Source: Eulemur rufifrons (taxonomy: Eukaryota > Chordata > Mammalia > Primates > Lemuridae). From it: DNA of 64,000 nucleotides. The notes beneath the pieces were generated by a model. That model did no database searches. It was not told the DNA's origin and saw only the letters and a program-made list of their open reading frames with translations. Shown one piece after another: positions 12,890 through 25,439 of the stretch. The position numbers and the translations under genes are program-made. Position 1 is the stretch's first letter; every line of letters starts with the position of its first letter. The DNA is taken from assembly GCF_041146395.1 (NCBI RefSeq), contig NC_090986.1, positions 46,846,001 through 46,910,000 of the forward strand, read 5' to 3'.

Positions 12890-14050
12890 ATGTTAAAAGA
12901 TAATATTCTGCATGATTTCAAAGATTTGAGATTTGTTCAGGCTTGTTTATGGGCCAGTCTTTGATGAATTTGGTCAGAGATCATACTGTGAATAATTTTA
13001 ACATTGTGAAATTTGAAGATACTTATTTTATGACTCTGCATATATAATCACTTTTGGTAAAGGCTTTATGTTCACTTGAAATAAGTGTGGATATTCTTGT
13101 TCTGTAGTTGTTCAATTATATGTGTTAAGTAGATACACTTATTAAAAATTCTACTAAATTTGATGGCTACTCAGTTTACTTTTATTACTATTTTGTTTCA
13201 TATATTTTGGGCCATTTTATTGCATGGATACTGATTTTGGAAGACTGATGCATTTATCATCATGAAATATTTATGATTTTCTCTTACACTTCATGCCTTA
13301 AAGCCAATTTTTTCAGATATTTGTATAGCCATATCAACATTTTTTAGTTCTCATTTATATGATGTATTTTTACCTTTTTACTTTAAATCTCTTGTGACTA
13401 CCTTATACTTAGAACATGTGATTACCATAGAAGTTCTGACATTCATGCTTGATTTTTTACAATGTAATTTAAATTATAACTTGTACCACTTTCTGGATAG
13501 CTGAAGACACTTTACCTTCATTGCCAACCATTTACATAGTTGGTGTCACACTCATACTACATATCAATACATTTTCAATTTCATACAACGTTATCATTGT
13601 TATCCTGTATGTCAATATACAGTCAACAGTTATTTGCATTTACCCACATATTTAAACATTTCATTGCTCTTCCTTTTTCATAAAATTCCATATTTATCTC
13701 TGAGATTACATTTCCTTTGTCTTAAAAACTTTTTAATGTATTTCTCTTAATAAAAGTCTCATCGCAATGGACATTTAAGTTTTTGTCAGAAAAAAATGTT
13801 TATAAACTCTTAATTTTTAATGGTATATTTACCGAATTAAGAAGTTTGGGTTGAAAGTCATTTTCTTTCATCACTCTAATTCCATACTACATCTAGCTTG
13901 AGTCATTTATGTTAAAATCTCAACTGTCAGTCATATCACAGATCCTGTGACAGTAATGTATGTATTTTTCCTAGCCAGTTTTTAAGATTGCATTTTTTAT
14001 TACTAGTTGTCCCACTGTGATATATGTCTTGAGATTTTTGTAATTATGTA
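12890..14050 (-). mobile_element. Old LINE-1 (L1M/HAL1-like), antisense
   Basis: On the plus strand the blocks run in the order of an antisense L1M: 'gtttatgggccagtctttga' near 12947, 'gatatttgtatagccatat' near 13316, 'taatgtatttctcttaata' near 13735, 'ttgggttgaaagtcatttt' near 13847 and 'atatgtcttgagatttttg' near 14022. The same region appears in sense orientation at 43850-44385. No coding frame survives. Confidence 0.6.
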
Positions 14051-16024
14051 ATCACATAACTAGTAAACAATCTTGACTGCATGGATTGATAACCACACCA
14101 CCCATTATTCCATAGTATCAGCAGACCAATTTGACTTGACTATATAATTTCTAAAAACAATAGATTCATAAGACACCACATTTACTGAGCATGAAGAAAA
14201 GATACAGGAGAGGAAATAGCAAAGATTGTTCACTAATAGCATAGCAATGATCTCCTGACTCTCATGCATAGCATCTGATGTCTCAGTCATTCCATATTAG
14301 ATATACGTGTTCACAAGAGGAGAGGCTGCAGGTTTGTGGAAAACCTCAGCTCCAGAAAGGCATCAGCTACGTGATTGCTTTGGCTTAATCACATTTCCCA
14401 CTCAGGGAAATAATTACTCAGGGAAATGAGATTAGTTTCCATTCTCCAGGTAAGCTGCATCTCATCAATCTTAGTTATTCATTACCCAATCTCAACAAGC
14501 AATTACTGGTGCTTGGTCTGGTACATACTCTGTTCAGATTCTCATTTGCCTAAATAAAATAGGTTTAGGTCAACCCTGAGTAATTCCATGAGTAAAAGTT
14601 ATATGGAGTATCTAAAAATGCATAAAAACTTTAAGCATCTCTGATGTTATAATAAAAACCTTAAAATATCTTCCAACCTGTTTCTTTTGGTTCACATCCA
14701 CCGTGATCTTTGGAATGCTTGCTACAGTTTACAAAGACATTTTTAAAAATAATTCTTAAGGGAGAAACTTCTAAAATATTTGATATGTAAAGAATATTTG
14801 TATTTCCCTCTCAGATACAGTAAACATGACCTAACCCTAATGTTTACTGATAGTAACTGGGCTATTTTTCATACTTTCAACTTTACCTAGTATTACTTGC
14901 AAATTTCTACAGTTGTTGACAGAAGCATTTAACAGTGTGTAAATTTCCCAAAGCTAAATTTACTTCTTCACATTAGTCTCGAAGTATATTATATCAATTT
15001 GAATTTTAAGTCAACTATTCAAAATAATTTTCCCTATAGGATTGTTTTCTATAGACTTTTTTTTATTTAACTATACATGTGAACTACATTATTTTTGTTA
15101 TTTTATATGGTTATTGAAAAAGTATTAATTCAGTGATTAACATGCCATATATTAGTTAATATTAATATAATTGTTTCATATAGTCTTGGGAAAATAAACT
15201 AAAAATGTTTTTTTCCATCTACTTAAAATTAATATAAATACCTTCTTGGGGAAAATGCCCTTTTCTCATATAATCTACATTTTATAACCTAGAGTCCTGA
15301 GAGCTCACTGCTGAGTAATGTCCAAGTTCCATCTTAACTAGGGGCAAATATAGAACCAAGTCACAAGTTACAATGAACACATTTTCTTTGACACAGGTTT
15401 CTAAGTATCACAAAGGAAAACCACTCATTTGTTTTGCATTGGTTCAACTTGGTGTTTAACATTAATACAACTATTCCAACCAATTGTACTACAGGAAACA
15501 CAAGTTCCTTTTCATTACCTGGCAAGTATCGAAGACAAAGCAGAAGTAAACACCAAAATTGGCAGTGATAAGTTTTTATTTTATATATACAGATAGACCA
15601 TAGGATTCTTCAAAACTGACCTCACTTTCCTGAGCATCTAGCCTTTCCAGTCTTGTCCTTTAAACACATTAGAACACATGGCAATTAATATGTTAAAAAT
15701 CTTTTTTTATTAAGGTTTATACCCTCTCCAAGATTTCCACTGAGTTTAATGTAATATTATTGCTGAAATATTTTAGCAGAACATCTCCCTCTGCCAGGAG
15801 AACAAGTGTAGTCCCAGACCTGGTACAATTATATCTGGCAAGATATTAGAAATGCAGGAGAAAGAGAGAATTTTCTGATCGCATAATATATCCAACACAT
15901 GCTCCCATTCCCACCAACACATATAAAACCTTTCCAAAGATATTTATCATTTACTATGCCTCATATTCAAATGAAGTACATATTCACTCTGTTGAGGAAA
16001 CCAGATTTTACTTCCCTTATCACC
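14051..16024. other. Unassigned DNA
   Basis: No gene or clear repeat. A small direct repeat of 'actcagggaaat' at about 14401-14427 is the only local structure noted. Confidence 0.5.
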
Positions 16025-16555
16025 TCCTGTTCTATTTTCTATGGCTGTGAGGCAAAGTACCTCAAGACTAGCCTGAAACCTGTGAGCAAATTCACTCAGG
16101 ATAAAATAATCATGTATTATGCTACTGGATTACATGCGTTAAGTATTCAGTTCAAAGTGAGGATGGTTTATCTCTGCTCCATGATATTTGGGGCCTGAGC
16201 AGGAAGACTCAAAGCCTGGAGGCTGAAATGATTTGAAGGCTTGCTGATTCCTATTGCTGAAAAAAGGATACTGGTTGGCAGTAGGAAGAAAAGACCTCAT
16301 TTACTTACCACCTGGGCCTCTCCATGTGAACTGTCCATGCTCACTTCCTAACAGGATGGTGGTGGGTTTCCAAGAGCAAGTATCCTCAAACTGAAGCTGG
16401 CAAAAGCTATATTCTTTTAATGACAACTTCCAAAACTACATAGTATCCCTTTTACCACATACTAGGAGTCTAAGCAGATACAAACCAATTCAGATTCGAT
16501 GGGAGAGAGTATATACCTCACCTCTGAGAGGAAGGAATGTCCTTAATAGCATAAG
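16025..16555 (-). mobile_element. MaLR/MLT1-like LTR, antisense
   Basis: Blocks 'ctctgctccatgatatttgg', 'gaagactcaaagcctggagg', 'ggcctctccatgtgaactg', 'acaggatggtggtgggtttc' and 'gatgggagagag' follow the antisense order of a mammalian ERVL-MaLR type LTR. It is diverged and includes the chance frame at 15899-16198 at its left edge. The exact subfamily is not determined. Confidence 0.6.
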
Positions 16556-17416
16556 TAGAACATACAGAGAGAGAGAGAGAGAGAATGAATATTTATTGTA
16601 GAAATCAGTGGAAAATCCAAAACACAGGTAATGAAATCCAAGAATGTGAGGAGAGAGATAATACAAGAAAGAAATTTTGAAAAGATAATGGATGCAAATT
16701 GCCAAAACTTGATGTATGACACTAGAAGGGTTAATAGCTAGTTGAGTTGTCTTTCCTTTAGTGTCAGAGATAGCTTAGAATTTGATCATTCATGAAATTC
16801 ATCTTGCAACATTAACTCAAGAAACTATTAGGTATTTGATTGTAAGGGATCAATAACAAACAAGGTTCCAGCCTAGGGCTATATACTGAACAAAGGCCCT
16901 GTATCTCAGTCTCAACATTGTTTATCAAGTAATGAATAACTTGTTTTGATGAAACACAGCTAAACCAGAAAACAAGGTTAGTTATATATCCCTTGAGAAT
17001 TTTGTAATTACCCAGTCACATAACCTTGAGGGAATAATGTGACCAGGTACGGGTAATCCTTAAAGGAAAATCATGGTTTCTCCGAACTAACCTCTTCCTC
17101 AAACAGTTACACTCATCTCTTGTGATTACACACATCTTGACTTGAGGATCTCTGGGCCTTTGAAAATGGTGACTACAAGTCTTGAGTCTTTATGCTGTAT
17201 TAGCTCTCTTACCTTCAGAAAAAGGGCTGCCTTCTCTTAGCTTCAAGGTAAACATACTTAATAAGGAGTGAAACCTATTAGTTTTTCCTAATGGAACTGA
17301 TTGTCAGTCCAAACCCATAACCACTGCTCTTTGAAAGCAGAATGAGCATCATAGGGTAGTGTTAGAAGGGAGATTCACTTTTAGTACCCCAAATTTATAA
17401 GCTAAAGAAATTTTCT

Positions 17417-17418
<2 letters not shown>
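16556..17418. other. Unassigned DNA next to a long A-tract
   Basis: No family or gene recognised. It has a (GA)n run at 16567-16583 and a somewhat higher GC content than its surroundings, and it ends in the 30-base A-tract. A retroposed origin is possible but I found no flanking duplication. Confidence 0.4.

Positions 17419-17448
<30 letters not shown>
17419..17448. repeat. Poly(A) tract, 30 bases
   Basis: An uninterrupted run of 30 A. Such a clean tract usually marks a fairly recent retroposon tail, but what lies to its left was not recognised. Confidence 0.9.
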
Positions 17449-17452
<4 letters not shown>

Positions 17453-17754
17453 TAAATGTAAAAAGACTTGATGAGATTTTGATGCTGGTATGGTGATTCA
17501 CCCATCCTTGGTTTGAAGAGGTGAAGCAGCATCAGGCATCCAATAGTGGTTCTTATCAATGGAATAAAGATAAAATATCTTTATCTCAAGAAATTAACAA
17601 AATTGATTGCAAAAAAGTACAGGAAACAGTAGGAAATATCTATGAAATACTGTTTTTTAGTTGTTGCCAACCGCTTTAGTGATAATATATCCACTGATAC
17701 AGGAAGTCAAAGTAAACAAAATCGAACAAAAAAGTTATGGCATATTTGAAACAG

Positions 17755-18215
17755 TGACAGGAAGAATAATGCCCTTCCCAAAAGTTACCATGTCCTAATC
17801 CCCTAACTCTGTGTATATGTTAGTTTAAATGGCAAATGGCCCTTTGCAGATGTGGTCATGACAAGAATTTTGAGATGGGCAAATTTTCTTGAATTATCAA
17901 TGTGGATACCAGGGTCTACATATTAGGGAATCTGGGAGATCAGAGTCAGAAAGACATACTACAATAGAAGCAGAGACTGGTTGGAGCGAAATAGCCATGA
18001 GCTAAGGAATGCAGGCAGTTTTCAGAAGTCGGAAAACAGAAGGAAATGTTTTCTCCCCTAAAGTCTCTAGAAGGAATACAGTTCTGCTAACACCTTGATG
18101 TTAGCCCCATCAGACCCATTTGACTTCTAAGTTCCAGAACTGTAAGATAACAAATTTATATTGTTTTAAGTCTCTCAGTTCATGATAATTTGTTACAACA
18201 ACAACATTTGTAGAT
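17755..18215 (+). mobile_element. MLT1-type LTR (ERVL-MaLR), sense
   Basis: Begins near 'gaagaataatgcccttccca' and has the expected order: 'ccctttgcagatgtggtca', 'gccatgagctaaggaatgca', 'gaaggaaatgttttctcccc', 'aacaccttgatgttagcccc', 'ttccagaactgtaagataac' and 'ataatttgttacaacaaca'. This looks like a near full-length solo LTR with the usual end. No internal region is seen. Confidence 0.75.
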
Positions 18216-19019
18216 ACAAGCAAAATATGTTGTAATATACATGAGTAATATGGCAAGTTAGATAACATGCCTCCTATCTAAACAATGGTAGAAGTTATCA
18301 TATGGATAGTCCTCCCCCCTCGTATGGACACATTACTTGACCTTCCTTTCTAGAGAGAAAAAGATCAATGTGGAACCTGGGCCAACTTGCTACCATGCAA
18401 ATATGGGTTTAATACTAATAGTAATGTTTGACTCATTCAAAAGAAGGGGATTAATTGATAGAAAAATGATACTAATGGAAATAAGAAAGATAAACTGAGC
18501 AGTACTGAAATATTTAATAAATAATGAGATAATTAAAAAGGATATTTATATGATTGTTATAAAAAAAGTAGCAGCACATTGTTGGTATCTGGGTGGAGAG
18601 AAACCAACTCCTAGGTCAGGCAACACAGCACCTAATAGTATCTGTCAAATATGTTCCCTTTATTCTATTTTGGAAAATTTTTAATCCAATAATGTAAAAG
18701 GAGATTGAAAGAAGTAACAAAAGCAAAATCTTTTGAATCAATTCAATCTTTTCAGTGTGGTGGTGGTGGTAAAGGATGAATGATTTTAGGATTAATGTCG
18801 TTTCATCAAATCTCTAGCTAAGGCCATAAGACTGTATGCTATGGTTAAAGTTAAATAGCCTGGGGTGGAAAACAAATTTTTGTGGGGAATAGATATTCAT
18901 GCACAATATATTGAAAGACAAAAGGACACAATCAGATGACTTAAATTGAAACATAGAGGGTACATTCATACTACGGCAGCAGTCATCAGGGTTATGGTAA
19001 AACTATAGATTATCCTGTA
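18216..19019. other. Unassigned DNA
   Basis: No gene or repeat recognised apart from a short GGT run at 18758-18771. Confidence 0.5.
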
Positions 19020-19463
19020 CAGGGGTGGGGAATCAGCAACCTTAAGGCCACACGTGGCCTCTTAGGTCCTTAAGTATGGCCTTTTGACTGAATCCAAATT
19101 TTACAGAATGAATCTTTTTATTTTGTTTGTCTTTTATATTTTATTTTTTAAAAGAACATATTTAGAATGTCAAAGAGTAAAATAAATTTCAGTGAAATAA
19201 TCCTCCCAGATTGTCTGGCACAATTAGAACATTAGTAAGCCATAAGGACTAAATTGACAGCTGCTACAATTTTTATTTAATTCTAACTTCCCCCACCTGC
19301 CTGGCACCACTACCGCACAAGGCTGGTCGGTGAGAGTTTATGGGGGTCGACTACAGCAGTCTATTATCAGCTTTTGACAATGGTGCACTGTGTTTCAAGT
19401 GGACTTTGCAAATAGTTGCACAGCTCCACAGCATTTTTAATTCTATGTGCTTAACAGCCCATC

Positions 19464-20290
19464 ATGTCAAAGAAGAGCAAGAGAGCACTGAAGGAAGTAA
19501 ACCGATTTTTTAATGAGGATTGGGAGTTGCAATATTATCTTGTTTCTGCTAAAGTTAAGATGATTTGCTTGCTTTGTGATACTGCAATATCAACATTAAA
19601 GAAAGGCAGTATTATACTGCAGTATTATACTGCAGTATATACTGCTCATCAGTATTATAACACTCATTAGGACCACAAATATTTTAAATTAGAGGGAAAA
19701 GCATGAAAGGTTGTGTTGCAGAGATTAAAAGAGGAAAAGCAAAAGCAAAGACAATTCTTTCAAGCAGCAAAACGACCTGGAAATAATGACACTGAAGCAA
19801 CTTATAAAGTAGCTTATACACTCAGGAAAAAAGGGAAGCCATTCAGTGATGTAGAAATTGTGAAAGAATGCACTGTTGAAGATGTAGAATGCTGAGACCC
19901 TGATAACATTTCAAAGTACAAACAAAAGCTGAAGGATGCGGTATTCAGTGTGGATTTGCCCTATCATTCTAAAGTGTGTTGGCTATCACTGGGACAGGTG
20001 TTAGCGAAAATTTTATCTCTGTGAGAACAGATAGTTAAATTTTAAGAAAACAATCAGCAATGTGAATTATTGAAAGAAGATTTCTACAAGAATGTAACGT
20101 TTCTGTGTGATCATGTCAAATCAAAACAACTTGAATATTTCTTTGCAATGTAAAACTAAGTCTATATATGATATGTGACAAAAAAAAATCCAAGCATATT
20201 TTAAAAAGCTATTTTCAAAAAAAGGTTTTTTTACATTCAATTTGAACCAAAAAGGCCAAAAATGTGGCCATTTATCTAATACAAGGAATG
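19464..20290 (+). pseudogene. hAT-family transposase remnant (BED finger and C-terminal part)
   Basis: An ATG at 19464 opens a frame whose first residues (MSKKSK...) and F-N-E-D-W block are typical of Charlie-like transposases, which bind transposon ends through a BED zinc finger. Cys35 and Cys38 of that finger are visible. The His side is spoiled: a tandem run of 'cagtattatactg' units at 19607-19644 is inserted and the first His appears replaced. The frame stops at 19668, resumes at about 19680 and is open in 19713-19895 (lysine-rich, then a 'KPFSDVEIVKEC' block), and further decayed blocks ('CWLSLGQVLAKIL', near 19977) continue with stops. The D-D-E catalytic domain is missing. The copy is dead. 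The similar exapted host genes (ZBED5 and GTF2IRD2 types) are intact, so this is not one of them. Confidence 0.75.
19607..19644. repeat. Tandem near-palindromic 13-mers
   Basis: 'cagtattatactg' at 19607-19619 and again at 19620-19632, then a 12-base variant at 19633-19644. Each unit is nearly its own reverse complement. It sits exactly in the zinc-finger coding part of the transposase remnant. Confidence 0.9.
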
Positions 20291-20300
20291 TTCAAAATAT

Positions 20301-20784
20301 AATAGCATAATTTGACACAACTGATGCATAAAGAGTATTCAGTTCTCTAGATTAAGCAGTAATTGCTGAACTATCACAAGAAAAACTTGACTGAATTTTT
20401 AAAAAGACATATAAATATAGAATTTTGAGATTAGTTAAATTGAATTGTTTCTGCCTTCAAGTATCAGGAAAACTGATACACTTAGATGAAATTGGAGATT
20501 TAGTACCTGGAACAAAGACCTTTGAATAAGAAGACCAAGACTTTATTTCTTTCCTTATTTTTTTGACTTCAGCAAAAATATTTTTTGTTAGCATTTAAGA
20601 TTTAATGCTTCCCTATTAATTTCTGGTTTGTTACTTGCAACTAATATAGACATAAACAATTTCTATTCTGTAATATACAATAAGGAAGAAAAAAGCATTT
20701 TAGCCTGTTCTGCATCATGCAATGGTACTGTTTTGGAGGAACAATTCCCCCTACCTATCCAATTTTAAAAGTCATGGTGTAACA
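20301..20784. other. Probable tail of the Charlie element or unassigned DNA
   Basis: AT-rich, with no repeat recognised with confidence. It may hold the right half of the hAT element. Confidence 0.35.
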
Positions 20785-21035
20785 TGCTATGATTTTTGTA
20801 ATTTCAGCATACTATGGGGGTACAAATGTTTAGGTTACATATATTGTCTTTGCCCCACCTGAGACAGAGCTTCAAGCATGTCCATCCCCCAGATGGTGCA
20901 CACGGCTCCCATTAGGTGTGAATATACCCATCCTCTCCTCCCCCTCTCATCTACCCAACACTCGATGAATGTTATTACTATATGTGCACATAAGTGTTAA
21001 TCAATTAATACCAATTTGATGGTGAGTATTGGTAT
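20785..21035 (-). mobile_element. Strepsirrhine-type LINE-1 3' end, antisense
   Basis: The complement shows the lineage L1 3' end: a start matching 'gatggtgag' and 'aacacttatgtgcacata', then 'ggtgtgaatataccc' and 'cagatggtgcacacggctcc', ending at 'gcatactatgggggtacaaa'. Sense copies are at 27235-27755 and 30861-31075. It is 5'-truncated and contains only the last part. Confidence 0.8.
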
Positions 21036-21084
21036 TATGGGGCAAGTGGTTAAAGATATTGTTGCAATGAATCATGCAGTATTA

Positions 21085-21669
21085 ATTATGTAGCCATATT
21101 GAGGAATAGAAAATAAAGCTTCCATTTGATATCATGCACAAAAAATTATACATGAAATGTAAAACCATGGTTATGCTAAAATTTAAAACAAGATAATATG
21201 TACTGTCTTTGGGTTAGAAAAATTTTCTTCTTAGAATTTATGAAAAATAATAAAATGATCATATATTTTAAAAATCTGCTTTATAAATAAGTACTGTTAC
21301 AAAATTTAAAAATAAAATAAATCAGATCATTGAGTACAAGAAAATATTTACAATATGTGTAACTAAATAAGAATATATAACAAACCCCTTTAAGCCAATA
21401 AAAAATACAGATATCACTATAAAAGATTGAGTATGGAACTTGAACAGATACATCACAGAAGAAGTTACAAAATGGCCAGCAAGCATATGATACTGTGTAT
21501 GCCTTAATCAACCAGAAAATAAAAATTCAAACTATAATAATACATCATTTCATGCCCCTCACTCTCCAAGAGCTGATTTTGAAGGGCAAAAATAGATGAT
21601 AGATATAGATACAGACATATAATATAGATATAGAATAAAAATTTTGGTGACTTCAAAGAGCAACATGGA
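21085..21669 (+). mobile_element. L1M ORF2 C-terminal part, left piece of split copy
   Basis: Old LINE-1 sequence. Blocks such as 'gaagaagttacaaaatggcc' and 'agcaagcatatgata' near 21461-21490 belong to the end of ORF2. It continues at 22127 after the MER1-type insertion. Confidence 0.65.
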
Positions 21670-22126
21670 CTCTAGTGCTGCAGTCCCTAACCCCAAGGCT
21701 TTGGAAGGGTTAGGAACCAGGCTGCACAGCAGGAGGTGAGCTGTTGGTGAAAGAGGAAAGCTTCATCTGTATTAGCAACTGCTCCCCATCGCTTGCATCA
21801 TCACATAAGCTCCACCTCTAGCAGCATTAGATTCTCACAGGAGTGTGAACCCTACTGTAAACTGCACATGGGAGAGATCTGGGTTGCACACTCCTTATGA
21901 GAATCTAATGCCTGATGATCTGAGGTGGAGCTGATGAGGTGACACTAGCATTGGAAAGTGTCTGCAAATACAGATAATCACTAACAAAGAGTTTTGACTG
22001 CACAATGAATGTAATGTGCGTGAATCATCCCAAAACTGCCCCCCCCCACATCCTAGTCCATGGAAAAACTGTCTTCCATGAAACTGGTCCCTGGTGCCAA
22101 AAAAGTTGGGAACTGCTGCTCTAGTG
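21670..22126 (+). mobile_element. MER1-type hAT MITE with 8-bp target-site duplication
   Basis: Non-autonomous hAT-Charlie element, 21678-22118 (441 bp). The left end is 'ctgcagtccctaacccc' and the right end '...gttgggaactgctg', which are imperfect inverted terminal repeats. Internal blocks 'gcacagcaggaggtgagct', 'gaatctaatgcctgatgat' and 'gtccatggaaaaactg' fit MER1A/MER1B. The flanks carry 'ctctagtg' at 21670-21677 and 22119-22126, an identical 8-bp duplication of the hAT type. It is inserted into an L1M copy. It does not code for a protein. Confidence 0.9.
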
Positions 22127-22585
22127 CATTGCAGGTGGGAGTGTATATTCATTAAAAACCTATGAGAGACACTTTTGGGTTATCTAAATTAAATATGGAC
22201 ATATCTAATGTGCCAAAATTTCAATCATAAAGATATTCTTCAAAAATGCATATACATATGCACCATGAGAAATATACAACATAATACAGAATGGCATGTT
22301 CAATAAGAGCCTTCGTTAAAACAGTGGACCTATCATTAACAATAGAATGAATAAAATTTTTGTTTTATACACATATAAGAAAGTAAAAATGCACATCATG
22401 TATTGTGTGAGAAAATTGTATGACCCAACTTCAGCTACATGCAAAAATATGGGTGAAGTTAACAACAAAAAAAAAAATGCTGTGATAAAGAAGACAAGCT
22501 CAGACAATATATACTGTATGATTTCACTTAGTATTTACAGGAAAAAAACAAAAACAAAAACACCTTGTAAAACAGAGTTTTAATG
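22127..22585 (+). mobile_element. L1M copy, right piece of split copy
   Basis: It resumes just after the MER1-type element with 'cattgcaggtgggagtgtat', the block that follows in ORF2, and goes on to 'ctgtatgatttcacttagta' near 22514, typical of the end of ORF2. An A-rich stretch at 22540-22560 follows. Confidence 0.7.
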
Positions 22586-25435
22586 TATGATTAAATTATA
22601 CCAAAAATCAAGAAAATTATTTTCAAAAATACTTTTCAGTATACATGTTAAATTTATATAAATATAGTAATATGGCTGCATACAATATACCATGATATAT
22701 TCAAATGCAGCTGTGTGCATCAAATCTATCTCTCTGTATTTCATATTTCCATTATTGAAACTACTTTCTTTTTGTTACCTGTGTTATAAGTAATTTACTT
22801 TGTTCTCAGTGATCGTATTGAGAAAAAAAATCACCAATTCTTGTCCTCTTAGATATAGCAAATATATTCCCTTCTACTTTTTTCTCTTTTATGCTTTAGG
22901 TCCTTAAAAGCTTTTTGTTAAAAAATCTTTTTTCAAAATAGCCCCTTCCTTATCTTAATGCTTCTTTCCTTGCTAGTAAATGGATACAGTATTTTTCATA
23001 GTGGCACAAAATTGTAGGCTCATCCTGAGAATTTGCTTTCGATTAATATGAGTCAGGATAAACTAGCTGTGCTAAAGTGATAATCTGCTCTCCAGCCTCA
23101 CTGATACTTCAAAACACATTTAACTTTGCTCTTGCTAAATATCCACCTAAGGTTGGCAGAGATTCAGACAAGCAGTATGCATCTTGACAGGTTCTTGCAG
23201 AAACTCAGTAACAGGGGAGAAGGTGGATGTAAAGGATCATACACTGGCTCTCAATAGTTTACAATCACAAGTGCCAGGGGTTTCTTCTATGCAGAGTCCA
23301 ATGGCCAAGCAAGCACTATGGCCACATCTAATGTTAAGGTGTGTGGGAAACTGCAATTTTACTGTGTGCCCACAAAGGAGTTCCAAAATATTTGTGCTAG
23401 CCCTAATTATTAGAATATGCAGTCTTCTTAAACTTGGATCTATGACTAATAATTGTTAGGACTTGGAATTCCCTATAATGTATGCACTGTGTTCCATCTG
23501 AATATGTTCTAAAGTATGGACACAAAAATATATTATTTTTAAAGTGTTGTGCACCTCATATATGTCATTTTCCAAGATATACTGTAAGTGCTCATAACCA
23601 TTCGAAACCATTTTTCTTTTATGGAGGTACAGTTATATTTTTATATAGTAGTTTAACAAAAACATAGCCTTAGAATTTTTGAATTTATCTAATTAGATAA
23701 TTACCATATTAAAGGAATAAAGATGTTGACAATGCAGTGTTACAAACTTACTTGATGGGCCCATTTGAATTGCTATGGAATAAGTTCAGTGATTAAGATG
23801 ATAACTTCCAGAGCCATTTGCAAGAGTAAAATATTTCCTTATGTGAAGGCTTTTTTAATCTTCTCACTCTCCTAGATAATTAAAAATAATTATGTCACTG
23901 ATTCTTCCATATTTATTTTATGAATAAAATACACACACATATGTTTGTGTGATTAAATGTGCATTGTGTTTTGTTGATGCAGAATAGTTAATTCACATTT
24001 TGCTAAAATGTAACATTTAAACTTCAAATTCTCCACTGTAATGAAAAATCCCTTTAGTAACCAATATGGGGATCTTAAAGAGGAGGCACAAAAGAAAACA
24101 TATGTATAGTTCCCTTGAGTGGATTGATTTTCCAGGGTAGGTTGTGTTGATAAAAAGCTTTTAGCTTGCTTTCCTTAGTCTCCTTATCCCCAGTCCCAGG
24201 TGTTAGACCTTTATTTTCTTTCTCATTTTCTATTTTCCTCAAGTTCTTATCTGTCTATATCCCCTTGCTTGTTTGCTTTGGATTCTGTCAGTCTGACTTT
24301 AAAATTCCTTTCACACCAGGTCTAGCAATGTTTTTGAAGGTGAGTTCTGTACCTGCCTTCCTCTACTTCAGCTTGTAAAACTCTATGTGAATTTGTCCTA
24401 ATTATTATATCCTGGTACCTACTTGTGGTTTAGTTTCTATCCCTATTTTTAGGTCAACTGTTATTACAGGTGATTTTTCTTTCATATTCATAAACTCTCC
24501 CTACATAGACTAGTAATCTGTATTGTTATTGTCTTACAAAGTGGGGTATAGCTGAACCACTATTCACAGCTATCAATATTGTATTTCAAAAATTTTTCTT
24601 TATAGCACTATAAGATTTGTAATGCAAAATAATTCACCCACATTTGAGAAGAGCTAATAAAATACTCAAAAGAAAGTAAAAACATATGTAATTTTAATCT
24701 CTATATAAAATACAAACAATACATAAATATGAGAAAATATTAAATAACAGTTCATATAGGTCACTTAAGTCCTGGTTTTACACATATATATGTTCATATA
24801 TGTTTATGTGTTTATATATTTGTATATATACACACACACACTCCTTTCTAAAATTCTGTCATAGTCAAAGATTTCAAGATGAATAATTGCCGTGACAATA
24901 AGTGGAAAATATATTTTCTAATATATTGAGATAGTAAGACCTAGGTAAGGCACTAACTTCTATAACTTGCTTAATGATAAATATTCTTAGGCTTTCAATG
25001 ATGCAGCAATAAAACTTGAAGTCTGGTTTCAAGTGGATTACACACAAGTTTCCTTCTATCAGAAAATTTAAAATCTGGTCTACTAGAGGTATACATAACA
25101 AAGTAACTTCTCAAGAGAAGCTTTAAGAAAGGAATAAAACAAGATAATATGTTTCAGAATAATTCAAATTAGATGAGACAGCCTGTTAACAAATCACAGG
25201 TAATACCTCTCTGAGGTAATTGCAGTAAAATTATTATCATTTTTTAAACATAGAAATAATGTCCAATTTATGTGCTTAATAAATAAAAAGAATGGGAGTA
25301 GGAGAAATCAGATAGGTAAGCAGGGTCTTGCTCTTTTTGGACTTTGAAGAATGTGGTATTGAATAATGAATTCATTTATTCTAGTGAGTGAAATGAATAA
25401 TCACTGTAAAATTTAAGGGAAGAAATTATATAAGT
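22586..25435. other. Unassigned DNA
   Basis: No gene or well-supported repeat. A stretch at 23180-23460 has higher complexity and GC content (an open frame of 91 codons at 23184-23459) and might be an old LTR or retroposed piece, but I recognise no family. 24166-24378 is pyrimidine-rich. TA/CA tracts lie near 24780-24842. Confidence 0.4.
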
Positions 25436-25439
25436 AGAT

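Larger units (their letters stand above)
19020..20300 (+). mobile_element. hAT-Charlie DNA transposon, internally deleted
   Basis: The left end starts with 'caggggtggggaatcagc', a Charlie-type terminal repeat, followed by the typical subterminal 'gaatccaaattttacagaat'. It then holds remains of a hAT transposase, and the sequence passes from the N-terminal DNA-binding part to a C-terminal part with the middle catalytic domain missing. The right end is not certain: a possible degenerate terminus ('aattccccctacct') lies near 20748, but I could not match the duplication ('atcctgta' at the left). Confidence 0.75.

Noticed and set aside
20740..20770. Right terminus of the Charlie element
   Set aside because: 'aattccccctacct' only loosely resembles the left terminal repeat and no 8-bp duplication matched.
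23184..23459. 91-codon open frame in higher-complexity DNA
   Set aside because: No known protein motif, no splice sites or neighbours that support it. It may be an old repeat.
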